A stretch of DNA of 41,965 nucleotides from a virus: positions 1 through 41,965 of the IMG/VR virus record IMGVR_UViG_3300048912_000069; one strand, given 5' to 3'. The position numbers were made by a program, and so were the translations under genes. Of this stretch, positions 7,895 through 16,247 are shown in pieces. Numbering within the stretch: position 1 is the stretch's first letter; each line of letters starts with the position of its first letter. Below the pieces are notes generated by a model. That model was not told the origin of the DNA. It searched no databases and saw only the letters and a program-made list of their open reading frames with translations.

Positions 7895-8977
7895 TTATGC
7901 TCGACCTGCGTGGAGCATGAGGGCCGCACGCACGTCATCTTCGACGGAGTTGGAAGATCCGTTAGCAGGGGGTGGCACGGCGGAGCCCGGTGCGCCCGTA
8001 ACTGACGGACTAGCTCTGCGGGCGGCTCTTGCCCTTTCGGCAGCCTCCGCAGTTCGCTTCCTATCCTCGGCCTCGCGTTGGGCGGTGAGGTGAAGGGCTC
8101 GGGTTTCAGGATTGGCCCAAACCGCTTTGTCGTAAGCCTCCTGAAGACTTCCAGCTAAGCCATTCTGGAGAAGGACCGACATTTCCTGCCGGACATTCTC
8201 GAAATAAGCATGCGCCGGGTCTGCAGCGAAGGCCTCAATCGACTGCTCGATTTGAGATTCTTCCGTTTCCCTAGCGGCCTTACTAGCATTGTTCAGCTCC
8301 ATTTCCAAGCGCGCAATTCGCTGGAGCGCCGTTTCGACATTCGGATCGATCGGAGCGGGCTGTGGTACGGGCTGGCTGGGGTCGAATTGCACCCCATAAT
8401 CCTGAGCCAGTTTTAGGAACATTTGCCGCTTTTGCTCAGGCGTGCCGGTGCGCAACGTCGCATCACCCTTGAGCAGATATGTGATTGCCTGCGCGGGTTC
8501 AGCGCCAAGCGATCGGATCAGGTTTTCGAAGGGCTGGACGATGCCCTTCATCTGTTTGCCGAAATTGCGGTCCTCATCGAAGCGCGTGACGGCCTGGTGG
8601 GCTTCGCGCTCGCGCTCAACGATGGCCTGGCGCACCTCAACCGGAAGCTCGCCCCACTTTTCCTTGATGGCGGCTTTGGTGTATGTCGGAGCCAGCCCGT
8701 AGGGGTCTGGCCTGACCGCGTCCGCATCTCCCGCCTGATCAGCGGTTGCGGGCGCAGCGGCCTGATCAGCCTCTACGGGCGCCTCATCCGTTTTGGCCTT
8801 AAACCGACCATGTTCGTCACGCTCTCGACCAGATGGAGCTTCCGCCTCTTCGGAAGGCGTTTCTGCCTGCGGCTCGGGATCGGCCGGCGTCTCTTCATTC
8901 GCGGCAGCAAAGGCCGAACGAAGCGTTTCCTCTAAGGTCTCTTCAACCTCGGGGGTTTCGTCGGGGGAGGCGTTCAC
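7895..8977 (-). CDS. Capsid scaffold protein
   Basis: 360 residues, GTG start at 8977 with 4-nt overlap. The first 95 residues are acidic and disordered (Glu/Pro/Ala), with RDEHGRFKAKTDE. The middle is helical (AAIKEKWGELPVEVRQAIVERE), and residues about 255-335 form a long charged coiled coil. This plan, and the place between portal and coat genes, match phage scaffolding proteins that guide procapsid assembly and leave before or during packaging. Confidence 0.8.
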   Translation of the reverse strand: MNASPDETPEVEETLEETLRSAFAAANEETPADPEPQAETPSEEAEAPSGRERDEHGRFKAKTDEAPVEADQAAAPATADQAGDADAVRPDPYGLAPTYTKAAIKEKWGELPVEVRQAIVEREREAHQAVTRFDEDRNFGKQMKGIVQPFENLIRSLGAEPAQAITYLLKGDATLRTGTPEQKRQMFLKLAQDYGVQFDPSQPVPQPAPIDPNVETALQRIARLEMELNNASKAARETEESQIEQSIEAFAADPAHAYFENVRQEMSVLLQNGLAGSLQEAYDKAVWANPETRALHLTAQREAEDRKRTAEAAERARAARRASPSVTGAPGSAVPPPANGSSNSVEDDVRAALMLHAGRA

Positions 8978-9309
8978 GCGCGAATTCCTTTCTCATCCAT
9001 GACGCGCTTGATGGTGCGTCCGATTTCCCTGCGGTCGGGTTCTGGTTTCTGGCGGGGCTTTGGCATCTCGTTGCCAAGCTCGACGTAATCGTTGCGCTTC
9101 AGGAACTCGCGATGCTGCGACCGCGAGGTGATGACCGGAGCTTTCCCGGTTGCAATGTCAGCCGCTACGGCCTTATACGGAACCAAATCCGGGATGATCA
9201 GCGGTGTGAGGCGGATCGGAACGAACGCCTGCTTTTCGGCCCAAGCCCTATCGGCCTCCGGCGTACCGTCCTGAAAACCCCAAGCGCGAAGCCATTCCTC
9301 GCGGGTCAT
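8974..9309 (-). CDS. Conserved phage protein of the portal-scaffold interval
   Basis: 111 residues. Recognisable segments are IPDLVPYKAVAADIATGKAP and SRSQHREFLKRNDYVELGNE, a conserved phage motif with unknown function. The basic C-terminus ends KRVMDEKGIRA. It overlaps both neighbours by 4 nt, so it is translated with portal and scaffold. A part in procapsid assembly is likely only by context. Confidence 0.7.
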   Translation of the reverse strand: MTREEWLRAWGFQDGTPEADRAWAEKQAFVPIRLTPLIIPDLVPYKAVAADIATGKAPVITSRSQHREFLKRNDYVELGNEMPKPRQKPEPDRREIGRTIKRVMDEKGIRA

Positions 9310-9524
9310 GGCGCAACATCCTGTGTATCATCTGGCGGTGGCGCCCTGGTATCGTCTGGCGGGATAGAGGCACCGGAAAGCTGCGCGCGATATGTGACCA
9401 GCTTCCACATGCCGGCATCGTCGTTCATGTCGATTTCCAGGTCTGAAACGGAAACGCTGATGTCGTGCGCGGCAAGGGTTGCGCGCCATTGATCCCGCCG
9501 AGCTTGGATCGGATCGGTGCTCAT
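9306..9524 (-). CDS. Small hypothetical protein downstream of portal
   Basis: 72 residues, ATGA overlap with the portal stop and a 4-nt overlap with the next gene. The first 45 residues could be helical and acidic; the end is Pro/Asp-rich (PPDDTRAPPPDDTQ), with PPDDT appearing twice. No family recognised. The strict overlaps on both sides and an AGGGG ribosome site make it a real gene. Confidence 0.65.
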   Translation of the reverse strand: MSTDPIQARRDQWRATLAAHDISVSVSDLEIDMNDDAGMWKLVTYRAQLSGASIPPDDTRAPPPDDTQDVAP

Positions 9525-11740
9525 TCTTTTGCCCCTTGGGCTGCGGCGGTTTCCTGCGCGGCGCTTAGCGTGGCATCAGCGGCAATCTCGGCCACTTCCA
9601 CCTTTGTCTTGGCGTCCAGCAGCGCCTTAAAGCGCTCTAGGGTGGCATCCAGCATGGCTTTCGCCTGATCCTGCTGTGCTTGCATCTGCATCTTGGCGCG
9701 CTCGTTCGCCTGATCGATGTGGGCCTGGAACATGGCCATCTGCTGTTCACGTTGGGCTTTGTCCGCTTCGGTGCGGGCATCGATCTGAGCTTGCATCTGC
9801 TTGAGCTGCAGTTCGGCCGCAGAGCGCTGTTGATCCATTTGTTGCTGTTGCTGCGCGATCTGACCCTGTTGCTGGACCTTGAGCATTTCAGGATCAGGCT
9901 TGGGCGGCGGCGGGTTCTGAGCCATCTTGGCGAGCTTTTCGGTGAGCGTGTCGATCGCGCCCTGAAGATCTCGGCTGATCGGCCAGCGGCGGCATGCCCA
10001 GGACAGCATTTCTCCGAGAAACAGCGCCACGTCGGGATTGCCGGCCGCCTGTTCGGCTTGTTGCAGGAAGCCACCAATCGCCTGCACGAACTGGGTTGCC
10101 GCTTCCTGCTCCTGCTGCTGATCGGCGGCGATCGTACTGTCCGTCTCGATCGAGATGCGGAAACAGCGATCTGGATTGTCCTGCAGGAGAGCGTATATCT
10201 GTTCCCATGAAGGCTGAGACAGACGCTCCTGAATCTCGGGTGGCAGGGTTGATTGCGGCGACGATGCGCCAGCAACCTGCGGAGCTTGCGGTGCGGGTTG
10301 CCCCGGCTGTGGCATTGCGGCGCCTTGCGCAGCCTGCATCGCCGTCTGCTGCTGCAACTGAGACTTCTCAGCATCCGTAAATAGCTGCAGCCCCGAAACC
10401 CGCTTGATCGTATCCAGCGTGAAATGACGGGCGATGATATTACCCATGATCTCAATGGTGTTGCGGGCAAGGCGCTGCATCTCGCGCTGCTTTTCGGACA
10501 GCCGCAGATTGATGAAGTTCGACTTGATCTGCTGCGCCGTCGCGGTCTCGGACGCCTTCGTATCGCCCCGGATCAGATCCGATAGACCGGTGACCTGATA
10601 CAGGTCGCTCAGGACCTTATCGCGCGTCTCATAGAGAATGAGCAGGGTCTGCGCGATTTCCTGCATCGGCAGGAGTTCTACAGCACCCTTCAGGCCACCC
10701 TTTTCCGCCATCGCGGCCCAGCTATCGACCGGGAGCAGCTTATTCTCGACGCCTTCGCTCAACAGCCGTTCAAGCGCGGGAACGGATGCATCATAAACAC
10801 CCGCCGCTTTGACCGCCTTCTGCATCAGCCCGATGCGATTGGTCAGATCGTCAAGTTCCTGCGCCTGGTCCTGATATTCGGCATAATCCGGCACCGGAAT
10901 GAGGCTGTCATTGGACAGCGTGGCGAACATCGGCTCAGAGCACGGGAAGAACTTATCGAGCTGGAGCGGGTCCTCCCGAACGTCCAGGAATTTCGGCCAA
11001 GCCTTTGAAATCCAATAGGCTTTTCGGGTATTCTTGTCCCAAATCTCGCAGATCGAGGCCTTCTTGCCGTCGTCGGTGGCAAGCTCTTTCAGCTCCTTGT
11101 CCTGGTAATCGAGCGGGATCTGGTTCCAGTCCTGGAACTTGCGGTCGCGCATCTGCTCCCGGGTCAGATAGACCCAGCGCCAGACGCAGAACACCTCTTC
11201 CCACGTCCGCGCGACGTTATGCCCGAAGTCCTTCCAATGGACATAATCGGGCATCACCTCTTCATAGGCGATTTCCTCCAGCGGCTCATCGTCACCGGGC
11301 TCCATGTCATCGGTGACCTGAGCCGGCTCAGCCTGGCGGAACGTGGGCACATAGCGCACCCATGCAACGCCCCTGCCGACGAGCAGATAATCGTTGCGGG
11401 CCTGGCGCATGACCGATCCGAATGGGGTCGTGTGCAGGAAATAGTTGATCGTGCGCTCAAGGGCATCCGAAGCGAGGCGCCCAACGGGATCCTTGTCCAG
11501 AAACCTGCGCTCAACCTCCGCTTTCGGAGTCTGCGCGAACATCGCAGGCTTCAGGTTCTCGACGTTCGACCAGAGGATATTATATTTCAGGCGGTTGGCC
11601 TGACTATCCGATCGCTTGTCGAGATAGCGGTCAATGATCCTCTTTCCGCGACGAACCCACGTCGCGGAGGCCTTATCGTACTGCTGGATCAGCGCACGAT
11701 AATAGGCCGTCTCACCGCCCTGGATGAGTTCATCGGCCAC
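9521..11740 (-). CDS. Portal protein
   Basis: 739 residues, GTG start at 11740 behind GGAGAGGG. N-terminal motifs DRYLDKRSDSQANRLKYNIL and WSNVENLKPAMFAQTPKAEV are typical of P22-like portals, as is the long helical region YQVTGLSDLIRGDTKASETA with QIKSNFINLRLSEKQREMQR. The C-terminal 180 residues are very Gln-rich with a long coiled coil, like the barrel extension of large podovirus portals. It forms the dodecameric ring through which DNA is packaged and ejected, and is placed correctly after terminase. Confidence 0.92.
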   Translation of the reverse strand: MADELIQGGETAYYRALIQQYDKASATWVRRGKRIIDRYLDKRSDSQANRLKYNILWSNVENLKPAMFAQTPKAEVERRFLDKDPVGRLASDALERTINYFLHTTPFGSVMRQARNDYLLVGRGVAWVRYVPTFRQAEPAQVTDDMEPGDDEPLEEIAYEEVMPDYVHWKDFGHNVARTWEEVFCVWRWVYLTREQMRDRKFQDWNQIPLDYQDKELKELATDDGKKASICEIWDKNTRKAYWISKAWPKFLDVREDPLQLDKFFPCSEPMFATLSNDSLIPVPDYAEYQDQAQELDDLTNRIGLMQKAVKAAGVYDASVPALERLLSEGVENKLLPVDSWAAMAEKGGLKGAVELLPMQEIAQTLLILYETRDKVLSDLYQVTGLSDLIRGDTKASETATAQQIKSNFINLRLSEKQREMQRLARNTIEIMGNIIARHFTLDTIKRVSGLQLFTDAEKSQLQQQTAMQAAQGAAMPQPGQPAPQAPQVAGASSPQSTLPPEIQERLSQPSWEQIYALLQDNPDRCFRISIETDSTIAADQQQEQEAATQFVQAIGGFLQQAEQAAGNPDVALFLGEMLSWACRRWPISRDLQGAIDTLTEKLAKMAQNPPPPKPDPEMLKVQQQGQIAQQQQQMDQQRSAAELQLKQMQAQIDARTEADKAQREQQMAMFQAHIDQANERAKMQMQAQQDQAKAMLDATLERFKALLDAKTKVEVAEIAADATLSAAQETAAAQGAKE

Positions 11741-12034
11741 TTACTGACCCTCTCCGGGCTGAACATAAAATGTCCCGGTGCCACCAGGGCAGATCACGGC
11801 AACATTGTCCGCATAGCCCTTCTGGACCGCGAAACGATCACCCGGAGCGATCATGCAATCCGTGGCAACGGCAGTTTGCGCGCCAAGGCCGAAACGGAAA
11901 AACATAACCGTCGTGCCAGCATTGTAGATATACATTGCCGAGACGGCGGCCTGAGGCGTCGTGAGCGCCTGATTGGCCGACGTTGCGCTTGCGGACATAG
12001 CGTAGGACGATCCGCACGGGGTAAACTGCATCAT
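11741..12034 (-). CDS. Small beta-rich protein between terminase and portal
   Basis: 97 residues. The stop of terminase and two tandem ATGs form TGATGATG, with GGAGAG six bases upstream. The sequence is beta-rich (AVSAMYIYNAGTTVMFFRFG, APGDRFAVQKGYADNVAVIC) and resembles the small protein at 5191-5559 in plan. It may be a minor head or connector protein. Function unknown. Confidence 0.65.
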   Translation of the reverse strand: MMQFTPCGSSYAMSASATSANQALTTPQAAVSAMYIYNAGTTVMFFRFGLGAQTAVATDCMIAPGDRFAVQKGYADNVAVICPGGTGTFYVQPGEGQ

Positions 12035-13407
12035 CAGTATCTCTCCACTTTCGCGGGGGAGTTTTTGGGCCAGAACAGCTCATTTGCTGTGATGTCGGGG
12101 AAGAAGCGGGGCTCGGGCTTTTTCGGCTCTCCGGCCATTTCTCGCCATGCAACCGCGAGCATGCGAAAGGCGTCCGAGCCGTGGGATGCCCAATTATGGA
12201 GCGGCTTGTCCTTGAAGACGCGCTTATCCGGGTCCCACTCGCGCTGATATTGACGCAGGCATTCGATGCCGTCCGCCGTGTTCACCTCGTCAAAATAGAC
12301 GCGCGGGAACATCTTGCGGGCGGCCTGAATACCATCCTGCACTGAAAGGTTGGGCACGATCTTGCACTTGATCCCAAGCGCCCAAAGCTGCTCGACCGTC
12401 GATTTTCCCGATGCTGCAAACGTCTTGGGTACCGCATCCCACGGCAGCCAGTGTTCGCCATAGCCATAGGGCTTTCCGTGAACGACAGCGGCGATGGATT
12501 CCGGCGATTGTCCGGCTGCGGAATAATAATCGATCAGGGCGATTTCGCCGCGATTGATCTGCGCGAACCAGATTACAAGATCGTCGGTGTAACCGATGTC
12601 CCAGAAGGTGTGGACCGGCAGGACCGGATCGTATGGGACATCCGTAATGCGCCCTTGCTCAAGAGCGAGACGCATCTCACGCCCATAATAGGCGCCTAGG
12701 ATGGCCGCATCCCAATCGCACAGATATTCCTGGCGGAAGAGAGCGTCACCCTCCTCTACGCCGTAATCATCCTGATAAGCCTTGCGCTCAGCTGCGATCG
12801 TCTCGTCAGAAAGAGCGCCGGTGTCGAATACCGTAAGCCGCTGAGCGAAAGCGGTCGGATCTGCCATCGCAGCCGTATAGGTCTTGAACGCATGGTTCTT
12901 GCCGCGTGGCGTGGTGATGTAGAGCTGCCAGCCGCTATTCTCGGCCAGGATCGGGCGGAGATAGGCGCGAGCGGCAGGATTGGCCAAAGCCCATTCCGAG
13001 GCCGTCACACCAGCAGGAGGAGAACCAACCAGGCTGTTGAAATTGTCGCTGCCGACAACCTGCCACGTCGATCCCACCTTAAACTTGATGAGCATCTCGT
13101 TTTCGCGGGTGGTCTCTCGCAGTTCATGCGGAAAGCACTCGTCAATTCGGCGCTTTCCCGTGTGCGGGTTGATTGCCTCCCAAATCGCCTTCCTGGCCTG
13201 AGAAGCCATCGGCAGCATGTGCCAATAGGTTGCTGGGCGTTGGTGAGCCGCGATTGCCGCCCAATGCAGGCAGAGTTCGTCCTTGCCCGCGCGACGATGC
13301 CAGATCAGCTCGGCATGCTTTCCGCCGCGCTCCATGTAGCGCCATGCTGGCATTTGGTAATCGCGGGGGTGCCAGCCGTTATGGGGGAGACGGATAACGG
13401 CGCCCAT
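12034..13407 (-). CDS. terL: Terminase large subunit
   Basis: 457 residues. The packaging ATPase has a deviant Walker A, HRRAGKDE (37-44), and the segment VTASEWALAN (134-143) at the place of the Walker B acidic pair. The C-terminal RNase H-like nuclease shows the metal-binding acids in TFWDIGYTDDLVIWF (D270), IDYYSA (D293) and ASHGSDAFRMLAV. It cuts concatemers and drives DNA into the procapsid through the portal. It overlaps the small subunit (TGATG) and the following small gene. Confidence 0.95.
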   Translation of the reverse strand: MGAVIRLPHNGWHPRDYQMPAWRYMERGGKHAELIWHRRAGKDELCLHWAAIAAHQRPATYWHMLPMASQARKAIWEAINPHTGKRRIDECFPHELRETTRENEMLIKFKVGSTWQVVGSDNFNSLVGSPPAGVTASEWALANPAARAYLRPILAENSGWQLYITTPRGKNHAFKTYTAAMADPTAFAQRLTVFDTGALSDETIAAERKAYQDDYGVEEGDALFRQEYLCDWDAAILGAYYGREMRLALEQGRITDVPYDPVLPVHTFWDIGYTDDLVIWFAQINRGEIALIDYYSAAGQSPESIAAVVHGKPYGYGEHWLPWDAVPKTFAASGKSTVEQLWALGIKCKIVPNLSVQDGIQAARKMFPRVYFDEVNTADGIECLRQYQREWDPDKRVFKDKPLHNWASHGSDAFRMLAVAWREMAGEPKKPEPRFFPDITANELFWPKNSPAKVERY

Positions 13408-13820
13408 CAGTCTGACAGCCTGACTATTTGGACGCTAACGCCACCAGAATGCTCAATGTCCTGCTTATCTCGCCAATCCTCGGCACCAGCATTCTTGAGC
13501 GCGAAAATGGTCGATGTGACGACCGGGCCAACGTCGGCGCTCAACAGGCGGCGCTCAAGGAAAAGCTGCCGTTTTACTTGGGCGAGCTTTACAGTGTCCG
13601 CAAAATCTGGATGGCGCTCGACCCATTCATAGACGCGCTGGCGGTGAATTCCGATATCTGCGGCGGCGGCTGCCAGCGAAAGACCGCTCGCCATCAGGTT
13701 GAGGATCTCCTCTCCCATCGCTGGATTGAAGTCTGTCGGCCTGCCGCGCCCAGCACGAAAGCCCGGATCAGCTTGGCTGTCCAGGCTCCCTTGGTGCTTA
13801 TCCTGCGCCCCCCCGGGCAT
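13407..13820 (-). CDS. terS: Terminase small subunit
   Basis: 137 residues. A helix-turn-helix lies at about residues 45-70 (SGLSLAAAAADIGIHRQRVY), followed by EWVERHPDFADTVKLAQ and a helical oligomerisation region. This is the common plan of small terminases, which recognise the packaging site. It sits directly upstream of the large subunit with a 1-nt overlap. No ribosome site is obvious, and a start further in is possible. The packaging site itself was not recognised. Confidence 0.85.
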   Translation of the reverse strand: MPGGAQDKHQGSLDSQADPGFRAGRGRPTDFNPAMGEEILNLMASGLSLAAAAADIGIHRQRVYEWVERHPDFADTVKLAQVKRQLFLERRLLSADVGPVVTSTIFALKNAGAEDWRDKQDIEHSGGVSVQIVRLSD

Positions 13821-13823
13821 GGA

Positions 13824-14063
13824 TTAAGCGGTCGGCTGAACGGCGTTGTGATAGGCCGTCACAGCAGCATCGAGATTGTCGGCAAGCTGCGACAGGGCAG
13901 CGTCATTGTTCGGGTTGTTCTGTGCGGCCGTGGTCGCGGCGTTGAGCGCGTCGACGGCGGAATTGACCGATGCGGTGATGCGATCGAGGGCTGCGGACAT
14001 GATGTTTACTCCTGCGAGAAACAGGAGCGCGGCGATCATGACGATGATGGTTTCCGCGCTCAT
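13824..14063 (-). CDS. Small membrane protein with N-terminal anchor
   Basis: 79 residues from the ATG at 14063. The start MSAETIIVMIAALLFLAGVN is one membrane helix; the rest is an Ala/Asn-rich amphipathic helix likely outside or inside the inner membrane. An in-frame start at 14126 would add 21 residues that overlap the preceding gene. It lies just before the terminase genes. It could modulate lysis or be a membrane moron; nothing in the sequence decides this. Confidence 0.55.
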   Translation of the reverse strand: MSAETIIVMIAALLFLAGVNIMSAALDRITASVNSAVDALNAATTAAQNNPNNDAALSQLADNLDAAVTAYHNAVQPTA

Positions 14064-14076
14064 GGCGGATGACCAG

Positions 14077-14271
14077 TTACACCAACGAAATAGCTTCCGG
14101 CATATGACAAAATTCATGCCGCGCATTTTTTTTCAGGACCCGAAACACCGTGCGAATGGGCGCGTGAAGTTCGCGCGCAATGCGTGATTTGTTCACCCGC
14201 TCACCTGCTGAATGCATATCCCAAGCCATGCTGCGAATGCGTTGCGCCTGAATGGCTGGCCGTCCCCGCAT
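14077..14271 (-). CDS. Small helix-turn-helix protein
   Basis: 64 residues starting MRGRPAIQAQRIRSM. The segment VNKSRIARELHAPIRTVFRV fits a helix-turn-helix, so DNA binding is likely. Start choice: ATG at 14271 overlaps the previous stop (TGATG), with GGGAGG five bases upstream. The neighbouring ATG at 14274 is only two bases from that site. It could regulate the packaging genes downstream; this is inference. Confidence 0.6.
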   Translation of the reverse strand: MRGRPAIQAQRIRSMAWDMHSAGERVNKSRIARELHAPIRTVFRVLKKNARHEFCHMPEAISLV

Positions 14272-14366
14272 CATCGCCTCCCTTCGAAAAACCGCACCAG
14301 ATCCCGTCCAATCGTCCATCCCGCACCCCTGGCTATGGCGCGGAGGAAGGTTCGCAGCAGGTCCAT
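14271..14366 (-). CDS. 31-residue amphipathic peptide gene
   Basis: A 31-codon frame, MDLLRTFLRAIARGAGWTIG then RDLVRFFEGRR, behind a strong GGGGAGGGG site. It ends in a TGATG overlap with the helix-turn-helix gene, and its last codons provide that gene's ribosome site. The peptide is basic and amphipathic and could associate with membrane. Evidence is translational: good site, coupling, no overlap with another gene. Confidence 0.5.
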   Translation of the reverse strand: MDLLRTFLRAIARGAGWTIGRDLVRFFEGRR

Positions 14367-14397
14367 CACCCCTCCCCAAAATCCCGGTTCATGCGGC

Positions 14398-14682
14398 TCA
14401 GTAACCCTTGGCGCGATCCATCGCGTAACCTTGGCCGACGATGCTGCCGGCCGTGTTGAGCTGTTGAGCGGCAGCGAGCTTCGCTTGCTCATCGTGCATG
14501 TCGATCGCGTTGAACTCGGCGCCGTTAAGCGCGTCCGTAATCAGGCTGGACGCGCTTTCCAGGCTATCCGCAAAGGCCCTCGTCGCGGGCAGACGATAGC
14601 GGCTGCCGTAACCATCGATTACCACGACGAAGCCGTTCGAAAGCGTGGTCAGGTTGATGCTGAAATTCTCAATCTTCGCCAT
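14398..14682 (-). CDS. Hypothetical early protein after RepA-like ATPase
   Basis: 94 residues from ATG at 14682 in a TGATG overlap with the replication gene's stop. The N-terminal half is a small beta domain (IENFSINLTTLSNGFVVVID) and the rest is helical and Ala-rich. No family recognised. Coupling suggests it works with, or is dosed by, the replication protein. Confidence 0.65.
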   Translation of the reverse strand: MAKIENFSINLTTLSNGFVVVIDGYGSRYRLPATRAFADSLESASSLITDALNGAEFNAIDMHDEQAKLAAAQQLNTAGSIVGQGYAMDRAKGY

Positions 14683-16247
14683 CACTCGTCTCCTTTTCCA
14701 AAATCCCGGTTGAGCACTGGGTTATCCATCCAGTCCAAATCTGGTTCGCGATCGGGCACCAAGTCTGGCTCCGGTTCGGGCCATGGTGCCTCATCCATCC
14801 AGTCCGGCGGCCCGGCCTCAAAGCCGGCGCCGTCGGTTATATCCGTAGGATATAGGGGGGTCGCCGGACGGACGCCGGTTTGTTTGTTTTCAATGACTTG
14901 CGCATGGGGTCGCCGGGGGTCACCGGAGGGGGTTACCGGAGGGGTCACCGGGCCAGAGGTCACCGGGGGTTGCCGGACTGCATTTCCGTTATATTCCTGA
15001 GACTTAGGTGTATGGTCACCGTGGGTCACCGGGGGGTTGCCGGATTTTGGGGTCACCGGGTCCGAAATGGCTCGGATTCCGACCTTCCAATGGTACGACG
15101 CATCGCGCCAAAGCTGGGCGTCGAGTTCGATCCAACCCAGGTGCAGGACGCGCTCAAATGCCGCTTCGAAGGCCCGCAATTTCATGCCCCCGGCTTCCGG
15201 CATACGGGCGAAAATCGACCCGAAATAATTGATGCCCTTGATGTGGCTGACGGCGCGTTTCTTGGCCGTCGCAGCGGCGAGGCAGCGCATGAAGCGGGCG
15301 TTTTCTTCGGCGTCTTGGGTCACCTGCGCGATGGTGCGGCGGTCCTCTTCAGGTAGCGCATCGCGCAGCACGAACGCGCCCTTGTGCCACATGAATTCGA
15401 GGTCGCCGCCGCGCTGGGCATAGTTCGCCTTTTCCCGGCGCATGACGCGATAATCGGGGTTCTCGGGCACGCCGGCATCGTTGACCGGGATTTCCATGAA
15501 CAGGCGACTGCGGACCTGATTTTCCCAAGCCGTGGATCCGCTATAGCTGTCGCCGGCCTTATTCGGGTGCCCGACGATCACGACTGCGCCGTCGATCGCG
15601 ATGGCGAGGCGGTTGCAGAGATTGATGAAGGCGGCGACCTGGTGCCGGTCATTCTCGTTTCCGGTGAACAGGTGCGCGGTGTTGTCGAGCACGAGGAATC
15701 GAATTCCGAGCTCGCGGCAGGCTTCCACGATCTGTTCGAACCGCGGCGCGGTGCGCATGCGGCCGTCCTGATCGAACGTCGCGAGCTCGTTGCCCATTTC
15801 GCCCTGCAGGGACAGCAAATGCAGCCTGCCCGACAGATGCGCCAGCGGCACGTTCAGCGCCTCGCAAATGGCTTTCTGGCGGCGGTGGAGCTCGTCCGCA
15901 TCGTCCTCGCAGGTGACGTAGAGCGCGGGCGCCTGCATCGTCTCGATGCCCAGGAACGGCAGGCCCATGGCAACGCATGTGCATTGCTGCTGCGATACAA
16001 GCGACTTGCCCGCCGCACCCTTGCCGGTCAGCAACGTGGCCTGGCGGTCTGGGATATAATCCTGAACCTTCCAATGGCGCTCAGGCGCGTCGGTGTCTGC
16101 CCATCCAGCCGGATCGATCAGGTTGAGCGGCGGAAGCGGCTCGCGCGTCGTGGGGTCCGGCTCGGGCGGAATCTCATCCATCCATGACGGGGGCTCATCC
16201 CGGATGGGATAAACGTTCCAGAGGTCATCATCGTTAGCCACGGGCAT
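14682..16247 (-). CDS. RepA-like AAA ATPase / replicative helicase candidate
   Basis: 521 residues from the ATG at 16247, chosen because GGGGGTGG precedes it; the in-frame start at 16292 lies 45 bases deeper in the previous gene. Walker A GKGAAGKS is at 75-82 and Walker B FLVLDN at about 184-189. VIVGHPNKAGDSYSGSTAW is a sensor region of the RepA/RecA-like hexameric helicases. Residues about 396-463 are a Pro/Val/Thr linker whose DNA forms the repeat array described separately. Short Trp-Met-Asp motifs occur near both ends (SWMDE, DWMDE, DWMDN). It probably unwinds the phage origin. Confidence 0.8.
   Translation of the reverse strand: MPVANDDDLWNVYPIRDEPPSWMDEIPPEPDPTTREPLPPLNLIDPAGWADTDAPERHWKVQDYIPDRQATLLTGKGAAGKSLVSQQQCTCVAMGLPFLGIETMQAPALYVTCEDDADELHRRQKAICEALNVPLAHLSGRLHLLSLQGEMGNELATFDQDGRMRTAPRFEQIVEACRELGIRFLVLDNTAHLFTGNENDRHQVAAFINLCNRLAIAIDGAVVIVGHPNKAGDSYSGSTAWENQVRSRLFMEIPVNDAGVPENPDYRVMRREKANYAQRGGDLEFMWHKGAFVLRDALPEEDRRTIAQVTQDAEENARFMRCLAAATAKKRAVSHIKGINYFGSIFARMPEAGGMKLRAFEAAFERVLHLGWIELDAQLWRDASYHWKVGIRAISDPVTPKSGNPPVTHGDHTPKSQEYNGNAVRQPPVTSGPVTPPVTPSGDPRRPHAQVIENKQTGVRPATPLYPTDITDGAGFEAGPPDWMDEAPWPEPEPDLVPDREPDLDWMDNPVLNRDFGKGDE
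14838..14854. repeat. 7-bp inverted repeat next to iteron array
   Basis: TATATCC and GGATATA separated by GTA form a perfect short palindrome in an AT-rich patch five bases before the first repeat of the array. It may be an origin accessory site or simply chance. Confidence 0.35.
14859..15059. repeat. Candidate origin iterons inside the replication gene
   Basis: Eleven copies of GGTYRCCGG (the eighth ends in T) start at 14859, 14908, 14918, 14931, 14943, 14958, 14968, 15014, 15024, 15035 and 15051. Six adjacent copies are 10-12 or 13 bases apart, close to one helical turn. The copies fall in all three coding frames of the overlapping protein, so a protein repeat alone does not explain them. 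An AT-richer stretch (14977-15012) splits the array. Lambda-type phages keep origin repeats within the initiator gene, so an origin is the best guess. Confidence 0.6.

Noticed and set aside
6306-8093. A 595-codon plus-strand open frame opposite the capsid genes
   Set aside because: It is antisense to the coat, decoration and scaffold genes and results from high GC; its translation is Arg/His-rich without domains.
11219-12247. A 342-codon plus-strand frame opposite portal and terminase
   Set aside because: Antisense shadow of two clearly recognised genes.
13821-14076. A cos or pac site near the small terminase gene
   Set aside because: I looked for strong inverted or direct repeats near terS and saw none that could be defended.
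14700-14720. DnaA box near the iteron array
   Set aside because: TTATCCATC resembles but does not match TTATCCACA, and a single imperfect copy is not evidence.
14859-15059. CRISPR array
   Set aside because: Repeats are only 9 bases with 1-40 base gaps and lie inside a coding gene; no cas genes are present.
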